DNA of 17,633 nt from Candidatus Bathyarchaeota archaeon. GTDB taxonomy: Archaea; Thermoproteota; Bathyarchaeia; Bathyarchaeales; Bathyarchaeaceae. The position numbers were made by a program, and so were the translations under genes. The stretch is from assembly GCA_023136395.1 (NCBI GenBank), contig JAGLRI010000006.1:1-17633 (forward strand), in the 5' to 3' direction. Shown here one piece after another: positions 1-7,307 of this stretch; the first letter of the stretch is position 1, and every line of letters starts with the position of its first letter. The notes under the pieces were generated by a model. It was not told the origin of the DNA. It was given only the letters and a program-made list of their open reading frames with translations, and did not search any database.

Positions 1-74
1 GGGTCGCGGGGATTTGAACCCCGGATCTCGCACACCCCAAGCGCGAATCTTAGACCAAACTGGACCACGGCCCC
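1..74 (-). tRNA. tRNA-Pro (GGG anticodon), cut by the window edge
   Basis: Read on the minus strand, the sequence folds as a tRNA. It has acceptor strand GGGGCCG at 74-68, a D-arm with the GG pair, a five-pair anticodon stem around loop TTGGGGT (anticodon GGG, proline), a short variable loop, and T-stem CGGGG/CCCCG around loop TTCAAAT. The last acceptor base and any encoded CCA lie beyond base 1. Acceptor pair 5-68 is a C-A mismatch; the others pair. No intron is seen. It lies downstream of prs on the same strand, with about 100 bases between them. Identity rests on anticodon and fold. Confidence 0.93.
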
Positions 75-176
75 TTAATTCCTTTCAATTGTTAAGTCCT
101 CGTCATGTATATGGTATAGCGGTCGAATTTTGGTGACATTTTGGGTCTTTATGTGTCATCGTTTCGTTTGCTGGAA

Positions 177-1055
177 TTAACTTGTATTCCTTAGAGCGTC
201 TGCAATTATTGGAGCTACTGAAACCTCACTAATTGGGCTTTGGAGGCAGTCTGTACCGACGATTCCATCTGCTCCACTCTTCAGTATTTTATCTTTCGCA
301 TCTCCCACTAGAAGGGGGTGAACGCATGCTGCGTATACTTTTTGAGCGCCCTGATTTTTAACTTCTTTTACTGCTTTAGCCATCGTTCCACCACTGCTAA
401 TGATGTCGTCAAATATGATTACATCTCTGTTCTTCACAGGTAAGGATTTTTTATCAATCTTTACCTTTCCTGTTAGCCGATCTCTTTGTGTTGGGACATA
501 ATCACACCCTCCCTTCAGAACGTGGTTTGCCTGTTCTACTATGTCTGTTGCCTTCTTACCAAGTGATAGGGAGAATGCGCCTTCAAATCCTTTATTTTTA
601 AAGTAGTTAGCTAACAGGTTGATGGCTGATAAATCCTTAAGGGGTATTTTAAAGGACTTTAGCATCTTGGGATTGTGAGAATTCACGGTAATAAGAGTGT
701 CTACCCCACAGGTTTCAAGCAAACTCATTATTGTTTTTAAGCTATAAGCCTCCCCTGATAAAAATCGTCCGTCTTGTCTGGCGTACGCCAAATAAGGGAT
801 AACTGCAATCACTTTTTTTATCCCTAAATCCCTAGCTGTATTCACCATTAAAAACAATTGAATGAGATGAGTGTTTTGCGGTGGACCTGTAGTTTGTATA
901 ATCGCCACTTCTTCCCCTTTAACCTCACCATCAAGTCGAATGTATGACTCTCCATCCGGAAAAGTCTTAAAGTATACAGAAACTATTTCGGCATCCAGTA
1001 AGTTGGCGACCTTTCTTCCTAATTGTAGTGAGGCTGGACCTGGAACAACTATCAT
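177..1055 (-). CDS. prs: Ribose-phosphate pyrophosphokinase (PRPP synthetase)
   Basis: This cytosolic enzyme transfers pyrophosphate from ATP to ribose 5-phosphate, giving PRPP for nucleotide, histidine and tryptophan synthesis. The 292-residue product has the usual archaeal length. The N-terminal part carries FPDGE (32-36) and the ATP-loop segment PYLAYARQDGRF (87-98). The C-terminal type I phosphoribosyl domain has the PRPP-binding loop DVIIFDDIISSGGT (211-224). The ATG at 1055 is preceded by GGGGTGA, which overlaps the last codon and the stop of the HMG-CoA reductase gene upstream; only 6 bases separate the two. The pair is therefore probably co-transcribed and translationally coupled. Family assignment is secure. 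Confidence 0.96.
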   Translation of the reverse strand: MIVVPGPASLQLGRKVANLLDAEIVSVYFKTFPDGESYIRLDGEVKGEEVAIIQTTGPPQNTHLIQLFLMVNTARDLGIKKVIAVIPYLAYARQDGRFLSGEAYSLKTIMSLLETCGVDTLITVNSHNPKMLKSFKIPLKDLSAINLLANYFKNKGFEGAFSLSLGKKATDIVEQANHVLKGGCDYVPTQRDRLTGKVKIDKKSLPVKNRDVIIFDDIISSGGTMAKAVKEVKNQGAQKVYAACVHPLLVGDAKDKILKSGADGIVGTDCLQSPISEVSVAPIIADALRNTS

Positions 1056-1061
1056 AACCCA

Positions 1062-2351
1062 TCACCCCTTAGCGGGGTAGCTTCTTCCCCGCTTATATTC
1101 CTCCATCAACTTTTTAGCTATATCTCCCCTCACTCTACGCATTTCAATCATTCTTTCAACTATTTTTTCAACCAAATCTCCGGTAGCTCCGGCTTCAATC
1201 GCCACGTTTCTAGCATGAAGTTCCATGTGCCCCCTCTGAATACCCTCATGGACTAACGCTCTCAACGCAGCGAGATTTTGAGCCAATCCAACTGCGGCTA
1301 AAACCTCTCCCAACTCAGAAGACGTTTTTACCCCGAGAATCTTTAACGTAACTTTCGCTGTTGGGTGAACTCCTGTGACGCCCCCAACTATTCCAACAGC
1401 CATTGGTATCTCAATTGAACCAACCAAGTCTCCATCCTTATTCTTTTCCCAAAATGTTAATGGGCTGTATTGACCTGATCTTGCAGCGTAAGCGTGTGCT
1501 CCGGCTTCAACAGCACGGTGGTCGTTGCCTGAAGCTAATACAACGGCAATTATACCGTTTAATATGCCCTTGTTGTGAGTTGCAGCTCGGTATGGATCCA
1601 CCTCAGCAAAGGAGTATGCCTTTATGATGCCATCGACAACCTCTTCCCCTCCCACTTCCTCCTTCGCTACAACCGTCCACGCTCGCGCAAGCCGTTTTGT
1701 AGCTAAATTTGACACAATCCTCAAACACACTTTACCACGAGTTATTCTCTCGATCAGCGGAGCAACAGCCTCTGCCATGGTATTAACAACATTCGCTCCC
1801 ATTACATCCCTACAGTCTACAAAAAGCTCTACAATAACCATCGATCCCGCACTCGACTTCATCACCTTAACATCCAAGTCTCTTGCACCTCCACCAACCG
1901 AAACTAGCACAGGATCCTGTTCATTGGCTTTACTCAAAATCTCCACCTTACCTGCTAAAACAGCCCTTCTCGCCTCGTACGGGTCTGGTACATCCACAAC
2001 TTGAATTTGACCAATCATGATTGGTTCAGTACTACTTGCGAAGAAGCCCCCTCTCATCCTAGCCATTTTTGCTCCATAACTTGCCGCCGCAACTACCGAC
2101 GGTTCTTCAATCGCCATCGGAATGAGATAATCCCTTCCGTTAATACAAAAATTTACAGCTATTCCCAAAGGTACAGGAAAGGCTCCAACAACATTTTCAA
2201 TCATTCGATCAGCTAATTCGAACCCTAAGCATCCTGTCGATTGAATAACATTAACTTCTTCATCAGTGAGACCTGCAAACTCTTTCACAATTTGCACCCT
2301 TTCTTTTGGTTTCAATTTATAGAAACCAGAGATCCGGGATGTTTTACTCAT
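1062..2351 (-). CDS. hmgA: HMG-CoA reductase, class II type
   Basis: The enzyme interconverts HMG-CoA and mevalonate; in archaea this supplies isoprenoids for ether lipids. The product starts SRISGFYKLKPKER and carries IEEPSVVAAAS (Glu83), THNKGI (Lys261), GNDHRA (Asp277) and GHMELHARN (His375). These match the order and near-numbering of the catalytic residues of the Pseudomonas mevalonii class II enzyme. Length (429 aa) also fits class II. The frame opens at 2399, but the ATG at 2351 has GAGGT 7 bases upstream and gives the family's typical N-terminus, so I chose it. It is the first gene of the pair with prs. Class II is less common in archaea than class I and has often been explained by transfer from bacteria. 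Whether it uses NADH or NADPH cannot be told from this reading. Confidence 0.95.
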   Translation of the reverse strand: MSKTSRISGFYKLKPKERVQIVKEFAGLTDEEVNVIQSTGCLGFELADRMIENVVGAFPVPLGIAVNFCINGRDYLIPMAIEEPSVVAAASYGAKMARMRGGFFASSTEPIMIGQIQVVDVPDPYEARRAVLAGKVEILSKANEQDPVLVSVGGGARDLDVKVMKSSAGSMVIVELFVDCRDVMGANVVNTMAEAVAPLIERITRGKVCLRIVSNLATKRLARAWTVVAKEEVGGEEVVDGIIKAYSFAEVDPYRAATHNKGILNGIIAVVLASGNDHRAVEAGAHAYAARSGQYSPLTFWEKNKDGDLVGSIEIPMAVGIVGGVTGVHPTAKVTLKILGVKTSSELGEVLAAVGLAQNLAALRALVHEGIQRGHMELHARNVAIEAGATGDLVEKIVERMIEMRRVRGDIAKKLMEEYKRGRSYPAKG

Positions 2352-2565
2352 AAGGAAAACCTCGCCAGCGTTCAGTCTAAACAATTGAGAGGATAGCATA
2401 TGAATTTAACGGCATAATTTATTTACTAAACTCCTTTGATGATTTTTTTCCCAAATGCTATTTTTTTTTAGCTGTCTCTACGTTTGTGGAGCAATAAATT
2501 TTTATCTGTATGTTATTTATTTGAGACAAAAAGGCCTTATGTAAAACTAGGGGAAAAGACCATTC

Positions 2566-3129
2566 ATGTTTAAACTTGTAACTTTGGAGGACACCGTTCG
2601 TATTCCTCCTGATAAATTTCGCGAGCCCACAGAAAAAGTGGGTTACGAACAATTGAAAACCAAATATGAGGGCTTGATTGACGATCAGTTAGGTTATGTT
2701 ATAGCTGTAATAGATGTTAAGGCTAAGCCTATTGGAAAGATCATTCATGGGGATGGAGCCACCTACCACAAGGTTGTATTCTCTCTTCTAACATTTTATC
2801 CACAAATTCAAGAGATTGTTGAGGGGGAAGTTGTTGAAGTTGTCGATTTTGGAGCTTTTATTCGCTTGGGACCTATTGATGCATTACTTCACGTCTCACA
2901 GCTTATGGATGACTTTATTTCCTATGATGAACGACAGGGAGTGCTCTTTGGCAAGGAGACAAAAAGAAAACTTAAGACGAGGGATCGTACACGGGTTCGT
3001 ATAACCGCAGTTTCCCTCGGACATGGTGGTGTTCTTGGAAAAATTGGTGTAACTGCTAGACAACCTTTCTTGGGAAAAATAGAGTGGATTAAGAAATCCT
3101 TAGAGGAATTAAAAACTAAAGAAGACTAA
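2566..3129 (+). CDS. rpoE1: DNA-directed RNA polymerase subunit E' (RpoE1/Rpb7)
   Basis: This is the archaeal counterpart of eukaryotic Rpb7. It forms the stalk with RpoF and binds nascent RNA. The 187-residue product has the N-terminal Rpb7 domain (about 1-80, start MFKLVTLEDTVRIPP) and a C-terminal S1 fold beginning near IVEGEVVEVVDFGAFIRLGPIDALLHVSQL (84-113). The expected length is met. It opens the conserved archaeal cluster with spt4, dephospho-CoA kinase, rps24e and rps27ae. It is divergent from hmgA across about 215 bases with TATA-like AT runs (about 2497-2523). A weak AGGGG lies 12 bases before the ATG. Confidence 0.97.
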   Translation: MFKLVTLEDTVRIPPDKFREPTEKVGYEQLKTKYEGLIDDQLGYVIAVIDVKAKPIGKIIHGDGATYHKVVFSLLTFYPQIQEIVEGEVVEVVDFGAFIRLGPIDALLHVSQLMDDFISYDERQGVLFGKETKRKLKTRDRTRVRITAVSLGHGGVLGKIGVTARQPFLGKIEWIKKSLEELKTKED

Positions 3130-3147
3130 CAATTGGGAGATTAAAAC

Positions 3148-3333
3148 TTGAGTGAAAAAGTCTGCCGTGACTGTCATTTAATATCTTACGGACATACCTG
3201 TCCAAGTTGCAAAGCCATTGATTTAAGCGATGATTTCTCAGGCTTAGCTATAATTCTTGCTCCCAAGGACTCTGTCATAGCTAAGATAATGAAGATAGAA
3301 AAGAAGGGGCGATACGCACTCCGCGTAAGGTGA
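3148..3333 (+). CDS. spt4: Transcription elongation factor Spt4 (RpoE'')
   Basis: Spt4 is a small zinc protein that pairs with Spt5 on RNA polymerase and promotes processive elongation. The 61-residue product has the zinc site Cys6-x2-Cys9 and Cys18-x2-Cys21, and ends in RYALRVR as archaeal Spt4 proteins do. The start is TTG at 3148; no ATG gives the cysteine-containing N-terminus. It follows rpoE1 by 18 bases. Its TGA overlaps the GTG of the next gene in the sequence GTGA, which suggests translational coupling. Confidence 0.93.
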   Translation: MSEKVCRDCHLISYGHTCPSCKAIDLSDDFSGLAIILAPKDSVIAKIMKIEKKGRYALRVR

Positions 3334-3887
3334 TCAAAATACTCCTCCTCACTCCTGATTTACGTCAAAAATTGAAGTCACCATTAGGACTTCTACTTCG
3401 AGGGTCATTTGAAGAAACAATTAGAAAATTTCAAAAACTAATTGATGAAGAAAAACCGTCGAGAATCATTTCGGTAGGTGACGTCGTTTCTGATAACCTA
3501 ATTAAACACCACATTCTTCCACAAATTTTAGTCGTTGACAATAAAGTTATGCGAAAACCCATTACACCAATCCTAATGGACGTTGATCAAACATTGCACG
3601 TGAAAAATTCTCCAGGAAGTTTAACTGATGAAGCATTGTCTGTCATGGAAGAGGCAATGCGACAGACACAGAGAACAAGAATAGTAGTTGATGGAGAGGA
3701 GGACCTTCTCACTTTGGTAGCTATATTGTACGCGCCGGAAGACTCTTTAGTAATTTATGGACAACCTCATGAGGGAGTCGTTGTGGTTAAGGTTACTAAA
3801 AAGAAGAAAGAACGTATACAGAGAATTGTAGAAGCAATGGAAAAAGTCACAATAAAAAGTAAATTGGAACCGTATCAAAATAAATAG
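3330..3887 (+). CDS. GTP-dependent dephospho-CoA kinase (DUF359 family)
   Basis: This family catalyses the last step of archaeal coenzyme A synthesis, phosphorylating dephospho-CoA with GTP; it is unrelated to bacterial CoaE. The 185-residue product shows the family's blocks: SVGDVVS (48-54), VVDNKVMRKP (68-77), VDGEEDLL (120-127) and IYGQPHEGVVV (142-152). The start is GTG at 3330, overlapping the spt4 stop by 4 bases. The stop is followed directly by the SD for rps24e (GGAGG at 3887-3891). The position between spt4 and rps24e is the conserved archaeal arrangement. Confidence 0.93.
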   Translation: MIKILLLTPDLRQKLKSPLGLLLRGSFEETIRKFQKLIDEEKPSRIISVGDVVSDNLIKHHILPQILVVDNKVMRKPITPILMDVDQTLHVKNSPGSLTDEALSVMEEAMRQTQRTRIVVDGEEDLLTLVAILYAPEDSLVIYGQPHEGVVVVKVTKKKKERIQRIVEAMEKVTIKSKLEPYQNK

Positions 3888-3901
3888 GAGGAATATGATC
3901 C

Positions 3902-4219
3902 ATGAAAGTTGAAATATCATCTAAAGAACGCAATCCTTTGCTTAAAAGGATGGAAATAACTTTTAAAGTTAACCATGAAGAAACAGGTGGAACCCCCCAA
4001 CGTTTTGAGGTGAGAAAAATACTTGCAAAGATTTTAAACAAAGACATTCAACTAATGTACATTAAACGAATGGAAACAAAAACTGGAACTATGACCGCTT
4101 TTGGAAGCGCCAATATATACGACTCCACCGAGCAGGCCAAACTTGTAGAATCCAAACACATTCTCCAACGGAACATACCACCCGAAAAAGCTAATGGAGA
4201 AGAACAATCAAATGAATGA
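3902..4219 (+). CDS. rps24e: Small ribosomal subunit protein eS24
   Basis: This is a ribosomal protein shared by archaea and eukaryotes and absent from bacteria. The 105-residue product begins MKVEISSKERNPLLKR and contains the typical RFEVRKILAKIL (about 38-49) and TMTAFGSANIYDS (about 63-75) blocks. SD GGAGG (3887-3891) lies 10 bases before the ATG. The stop overlaps the likely start of rps27ae by 8 bases (ATGAATGA), so the two ribosomal proteins are probably made in a fixed ratio. Confidence 0.97.
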   Translation: MKVEISSKERNPLLKRMEITFKVNHEETGGTPQRFEVRKILAKILNKDIQLMYIKRMETKTGTMTAFGSANIYDSTEQAKLVESKHILQRNIPPEKANGEEQSNE

Positions 4220-4418
4220 GAGAACCGACGAACCTAAAGAGGAAAAAAAGGAAAAGGGAGCATTTTTACACTACAAAATAGAAGAAGGAGGCCTCAAAAG
4301 GCTTCTTCCCTTCTGCGAAAGATGTGGTCCTGGATACTTCATGGCAGATCACAATGATCGCTACACCTGTGGGCACTGTGGTTTTACCCGATACAAGCCC
4401 GAAAAAACAGGCGAGTGA
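4212..4418 (+). CDS. rps27ae: Small ribosomal subunit protein eS31 (S27ae)
   Basis: This is a zinc-ribbon ribosomal protein; in eukaryotes it is made as a fusion to ubiquitin. The 68-residue product has a charged, lysine/glutamate-rich N-terminus and a C-terminal zinc site, CERC...CGHC, in the sequence FCERCGPGYFMADHNDRYTC. The frame also has an ATG at 4194, but the ATG at 4212 is better placed behind GGAGA (4196-4200) and gives a tight overlap with the rps24e stop, so I prefer it. It is the last gene of the cluster. About 100 AT-rich bases follow before the convergent rps19. No kae1-bud32 follows, although many archaea have it near here. Confidence 0.93.
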   Translation: MNERTDEPKEEKKEKGAFLHYKIEEGGLKRLLPFCERCGPGYFMADHNDRYTCGHCGFTRYKPEKTGE

Positions 4419-4519
4419 ATTACGTTATAATTTTAAGAATTGTCGAATAAACCCTTTTTATTAAATATCTTTACTTTAAAACAAAAGCAAATAATCAGGA
4501 TCCCTATTAATCTGAAATC

Positions 4520-4939
4520 TTACCTTAGGGGTACGTACATACTCGACCTACTCGACCCAATGCCTGGAGATCCATGCTTAACGGGTTCATTAGTGATAGC
4601 GAACTCGCCAAGATAATGACCTATCAGCTCAGGTGTTACTTCCACGGGGGTAAATTCTTTTCCGTTGTGAACGTGGATGGTTAACCCCACCATTTCTGGG
4701 AGAATGACAGTGTCACGAGCATGGGTTTTAATCATGTTTTTTTGTTCTTCATCTTGAGACGTCTTGACTTTTCGGATGTTTTCTAGAAGAATTCTCTGTT
4801 CTTGAGTGAGACCTCGCTGCAGACTTCTACGTTGTCTTGAGGGTAAAAGGCGAATGAACTCATCCATCGAAATGGTTTGTAGTTTTTCAAGTGTGTAACC
4901 ACGATATGTGTACTCTTTTGGCATTTCCTTCTTTCCCAC
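4520..4939 (-). CDS. rps19: Small ribosomal subunit protein uS19
   Basis: This is a universal ribosomal protein of the 30S head. The 139-residue product has the archaeal pattern: [25 protein letters not shown], and the C-terminal core [28 protein letters not shown] and [12 protein letters not shown] used the GTG at 4939, because a TATA-like TTTAAA at 4967-4972 would place the transcript start about 4 bases before it (leaderless). An ATG at 4924, behind AAGGAA, would give a protein 5 residues shorter. It stands alone here, convergent with rps27ae, rather than between rpl2 and rpl22 as in most archaea. Confidence 0.95.
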   Translation of the reverse strand: MGKKEMPKEYTYRGYTLEKLQTISMDEFIRLLPSRQRRSLQRGLTQEQRILLENIRKVKTSQDEEQKNMIKTHARDTVILPEMVGLTIHVHNGKEFTPVEVTPELIGHYLGEFAITNEPVKHGSPGIGSSRSSMYVPLR

Positions 4940-4962
4940 TCACTTCATTGAACGTTAAGAGG

Positions 4963-4976
4963 CGCATTTAAACCTT
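4963..4976 (-). promoter_or_regulatory. Candidate TATA box for rps19
   Basis: On the minus strand the sequence GGTTTAAATGCG is preceded by purine-rich GGAAAGG, resembling BRE plus TATA. Its centre lies about 30 bases before the GTG start and 45 before the ATG. Archaeal transcripts normally start about 25 bases after the TATA centre, so the messenger would have almost no leader. Motif-based only. Confidence 0.45.
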
Positions 4977-5056
4977 TCCAAGGTTGTTGAAACTCGATTA
5001 TTTACAACAGTCGACATTCATTGCGTCTCAACTCTAACTTAAAATATTATTATCGA

Positions 5057-5288
5057 CAGGCGCTGTACCCCATACAAATAACACTTACTTCACAGCAGAG
5101 CTTTCGGCTCCTCTCAGTCAAGGTTCTATGGGTTTAAGCGCCTGCGCCCACCATGTTCCGTGTCTGGGTAAACCCCAATTAACGAATACGCCTTCTTTAT
5201 GATTTAAGTAGCGTATTTTACGTCATAGGGAGGTTAAACCATTATCCTCTGCCGGGGCCGTCTGCACGGTTCCCCGTTGGTAGGGAAT
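5057..5288. ncRNA. Candidate structured ncRNA, family not recognised
   Basis: This stretch is clearly more GC-rich than the intergenic DNA around it, and it folds. CAGGCGCT (5057-5064) pairs perfectly with 5137-5144. Inside it CCCATA (5069-5074) pairs with 5127-5132, and GAGC (5098-5101) with 5107-5110. AATACGC (5185-5191) pairs with 5211-5217. CGGGG-CCGT (5253-5261) pairs with ACGG-TT-CCCCG (5266-5276), extended by 5241-5248 with 5282-5288. No convincing ORF covers it. I looked for signature segments of RNase P RNA, SRP RNA, 5S rRNA, tRNA, H/ACA guides and common riboswitches and did not find them. Strand is undecided. In AT-rich archaea such GC islands are often ncRNAs, which is the main argument. 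Confidence 0.45.
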
Positions 5289-5544
5289 CTGATGGGATTT
5301 TAATTTTGCTCATATCATCGCTACTGTGAAATAAACCTGATACCAGATAAATTTTCCTATATCCTTTTTGGAACGCATTTTTAGATTTCATCAGGTTCAT
5401 TTCAAACGTGCTAGTTTGGAGAACAACTTTCATAACGGACAAACGCGTTTTTAGTTGAGGGGAATCTTTTAATTATGGTTCGAGAAGAATGCTTGTTTAA
5501 CATCAGCTAGTTCCTGAAAAAATAATTTGAGGAGGCGTCAAGAA
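5289..5544. other. AT-rich intergenic stretch before trpS
   Basis: I see no credible gene here. A 66-codon minus-strand frame (5242-5442) has no recognisable features and runs into the folded region, so I leave it out. An 8-base inverted repeat AACCTGAT/ATCAGGTT (5334-5341 and 5390-5397) encloses about 48 bases. A TATA-like TTTTAATTA at about 5468-5476 could serve trpS. Confidence 0.5.
5531..5535 (+). promoter_or_regulatory. SD that fixes the trpS start
   Basis: GGAGG sits 9 bases before the ATG at 5545 and inside the longer frame from the TTG at 5527, so it decides for the ATG. Confidence 0.8.
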
Positions 5545-6666
5545 ATGTCTTTAGATAGTATGAAAAAGACCAAGATAGACCCCTTTGGGGCAACACTAAT
5601 TGAAGATTACGAACGTTTATACAAAGAGTTCGGCATTCAACCGTTTAAGCATCTACTACCAAAAACGCCTAATCCCTTAGCAGCCATGCGTAGAGGATTG
5701 ATCTTTGGCCATAGAAACTTTGAACGTATATTGAATGCTATGAGCGAACATGAAGAATTTGCGGTTATGAGTGGAATTAAACCAACTGGAGAGTTTCATC
5801 TTGGTACATTAATGACAGCTCGTGAGGTAATCTATTTTCAGCAACAAGGCGCAACCGCCTTCTATTGCGTTGCTGATATAGAAGCTTACGAAGACAACAA
5901 CATTCCCTTTGAAAAGAGCGAAAAGATTGCTGTAGGTAATGTTGCAGATCTCTTAGCTTTAGGATTTGACCCTAAAAAAGGTTATATTTACCGACAATCA
6001 AAAGAAGAAAGAGTTAAAAATCTAGCCATAATTTTTAGTAGAGGCGTCACTCTTGCTACGATGAAGGCGATCTATGGGGAACGCCACATGGGACTCTACT
6101 TATCCGCATTAATCCAAGCAGGAGATATTTTGCTTCCTCAACTCAAAGACTTTGGTGGTCCTAAGCCAACAGTTGTTCCTGTTGGAGTAGATCAAGATCC
6201 TCATCTCCGCCTCACTCGTGATATAGCCTTCAAATTCCGTAAGAAATACAATTTTATTCCCCCCTCTTCCATGTATCATAAACTCATAAAAGCTTTAGAC
6301 GGTAGTCCTAAAATGAGTAAAAGGTCTCCTATGGGCTATTTCACTCTCGAAGAGAAACCCAAAATTATTGCAAAAAAAATCTCTAACGCCTTTACAGGGG
6401 GATGTCCAACAGCGGAAGAACAACGTAGACTTGGTGCAAACCCAGACATCTGCCCTATTTATGATCTCTGTCTCTTCCACTTTTACGAAAAGGACGAAGA
6501 TTTAGTTACATTATACAATGAAGAATGCCGAGAAGGCAAAATCCTTTGTGGAGAATGTAAGAATCGTTTAATTGAGATTGTTACAAACTTTGTGACGAAC
6601 CATCAACAAAAACGAAGTGAATACATTAACCAAGCACGAGAGATCCTAGGAATTAAAAAATATTAA
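5545..6666 (+). CDS. trpS: Tryptophanyl-tRNA synthetase, archaeal/eukaryotic type
   Basis: This class Ic synthetase attaches tryptophan to tRNA-Trp. The 373-residue product has the first nucleotide motif HLGT (85-88, the HIGH equivalent), the tryptophan-site block VGVDQDPHLR (213-222) and KMSKR (256-260). The N-terminal extension IDPFGATLIEDYERLYKEFG is typical of the archaeal and eukaryotic enzymes. The frame extends to a TTG at 5527, but the ATG at 5545 has a perfect SD GGAGG (5531-5535) 9 bases upstream. It seems to be a single-gene unit, with AT-rich DNA on both sides. Confidence 0.96.
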   Translation: MSLDSMKKTKIDPFGATLIEDYERLYKEFGIQPFKHLLPKTPNPLAAMRRGLIFGHRNFERILNAMSEHEEFAVMSGIKPTGEFHLGTLMTAREVIYFQQQGATAFYCVADIEAYEDNNIPFEKSEKIAVGNVADLLALGFDPKKGYIYRQSKEERVKNLAIIFSRGVTLATMKAIYGERHMGLYLSALIQAGDILLPQLKDFGGPKPTVVPVGVDQDPHLRLTRDIAFKFRKKYNFIPPSSMYHKLIKALDGSPKMSKRSPMGYFTLEEKPKIIAKKISNAFTGGCPTAEEQRRLGANPDICPIYDLCLFHFYEKDEDLVTLYNEECREGKILCGECKNRLIEIVTNFVTNHQQKRSEYINQAREILGIKKY

Positions 6667-6782
6667 TTTTTAATGATTACAGCTCAACATTTACATCCAA
6701 CACAAATGATTATTCATGACTTACATGTAATATCATACTCTAATTTTTTCTAGACACCTTATTTGGAAAGTCGAATAAACTA

Positions 6783-6793
6783 ACCTTTATATC
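6783..6793 (+). promoter_or_regulatory. Candidate TATA box of the nfu gene
   Basis: CCTTTATATCG, preceded by AAACTAA, is close to the archaeal BRE/TATA consensus. A transcript starting about 25 bases on (near 6814) would leave a leader that includes the SD GAGGTG at 6832-6837. Motif-based only. Confidence 0.5.
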
Positions 6794-6844
6794 GCTGAGT
6801 TGTTATACAGCGCATATAAAACATATCAAGTGAGGTGGTACCGT

Positions 6845-7063
6845 TTGATAGATGAAGTTAAAAAAATTATCGATGAGATTAGACCCAACCTGCAAGCTGA
6901 CGGCGGTGGAATAGAACTAATAGACGTTGCTGACGGTGTGGTCAAAGTGAAGCTAACTGGAGCCTGCGCAGGCTGCCCCATGTCCCAAATGACCCTCAAA
7001 ATGGGAGTGGAGCGGTATTTAAAAACAAAACTTCCTGGTATTAAGAGGGTAGACGCAATCTAA
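6845..7063 (+). CDS. Stand-alone Nfu / NifU C-terminal domain protein
   Basis: Nfu domains bind an iron-sulfur cluster, usually at a dimer interface, and pass it to apoproteins. The 72-residue product is one Nfu domain: DEIRPNLQADGGGIELIDV at the start and Cys41-Ala-Gly-Cys44 in GACAGCPMSQMTLK. The frame is open from 6800, but the TTG at 6845 has SD GAGGTG (6832-6837) 7 bases upstream and gives exactly the domain start, so I take it. No other cluster-assembly gene is adjacent. Possible clients in this window are the radical-SAM methylthiotransferase and the probable iron-sulfur TFE-beta; that link is only a guess. Confidence 0.92.
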   Translation: MIDEVKKIIDEIRPNLQADGGGIELIDVADGVVKVKLTGACAGCPMSQMTLKMGVERYLKTKLPGIKRVDAI

Positions 7064-7077
7064 CTTAACAGTTGGTA

Positions 7078-7093
7078 ACAAATTTCTTTTTCC
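7078..7093 (+). terminator. Possible oligo-T terminator after the nfu gene
   Basis: A T-rich run with TTTCTTTTTCC begins about 15 bases after the stop codon. Archaeal polymerase stops at such runs without a hairpin. Weak by nature in AT-rich DNA. Confidence 0.3.
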
Positions 7094-7307
7094 TTCTACC
7101 TCTTTAAACACTCATGTTTCTTCAACTAGCCTTCTTTATAACTGATTAATACTCCCTCTAAATATGACACTCATCATTTACAATTCAAACAAATTCTTTT
7201 TGCGTTTTATATTATTTTTTTTCGTCATAAACATGTACATTTTTAAACTTTAGTTTCTTGTAAAAGACAAAAAATGACGCAATCTTAATAGCTAGACCTA
7301 TATTGAT

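Noticed and set aside
1403..2216. Plus-strand frames opposite the HMG-CoA reductase gene
   Set aside because: Shadows of a well-supported gene, with no family features.
5140..5192. Segment with GGTAAACCCC resembling part of the RNase P RNA CR-IV region
   Set aside because: The accompanying conserved segments (GAGGAAAGTCC, GAGCAAG, ACAGAA...GGCTTA) are absent on that strand, so I do not call RNase P RNA.
5242..5442. 66-codon minus-strand frame upstream of trpS
   Set aside because: No recognisable motif, odd composition, and it overlaps the folded GC-rich region; probably chance.
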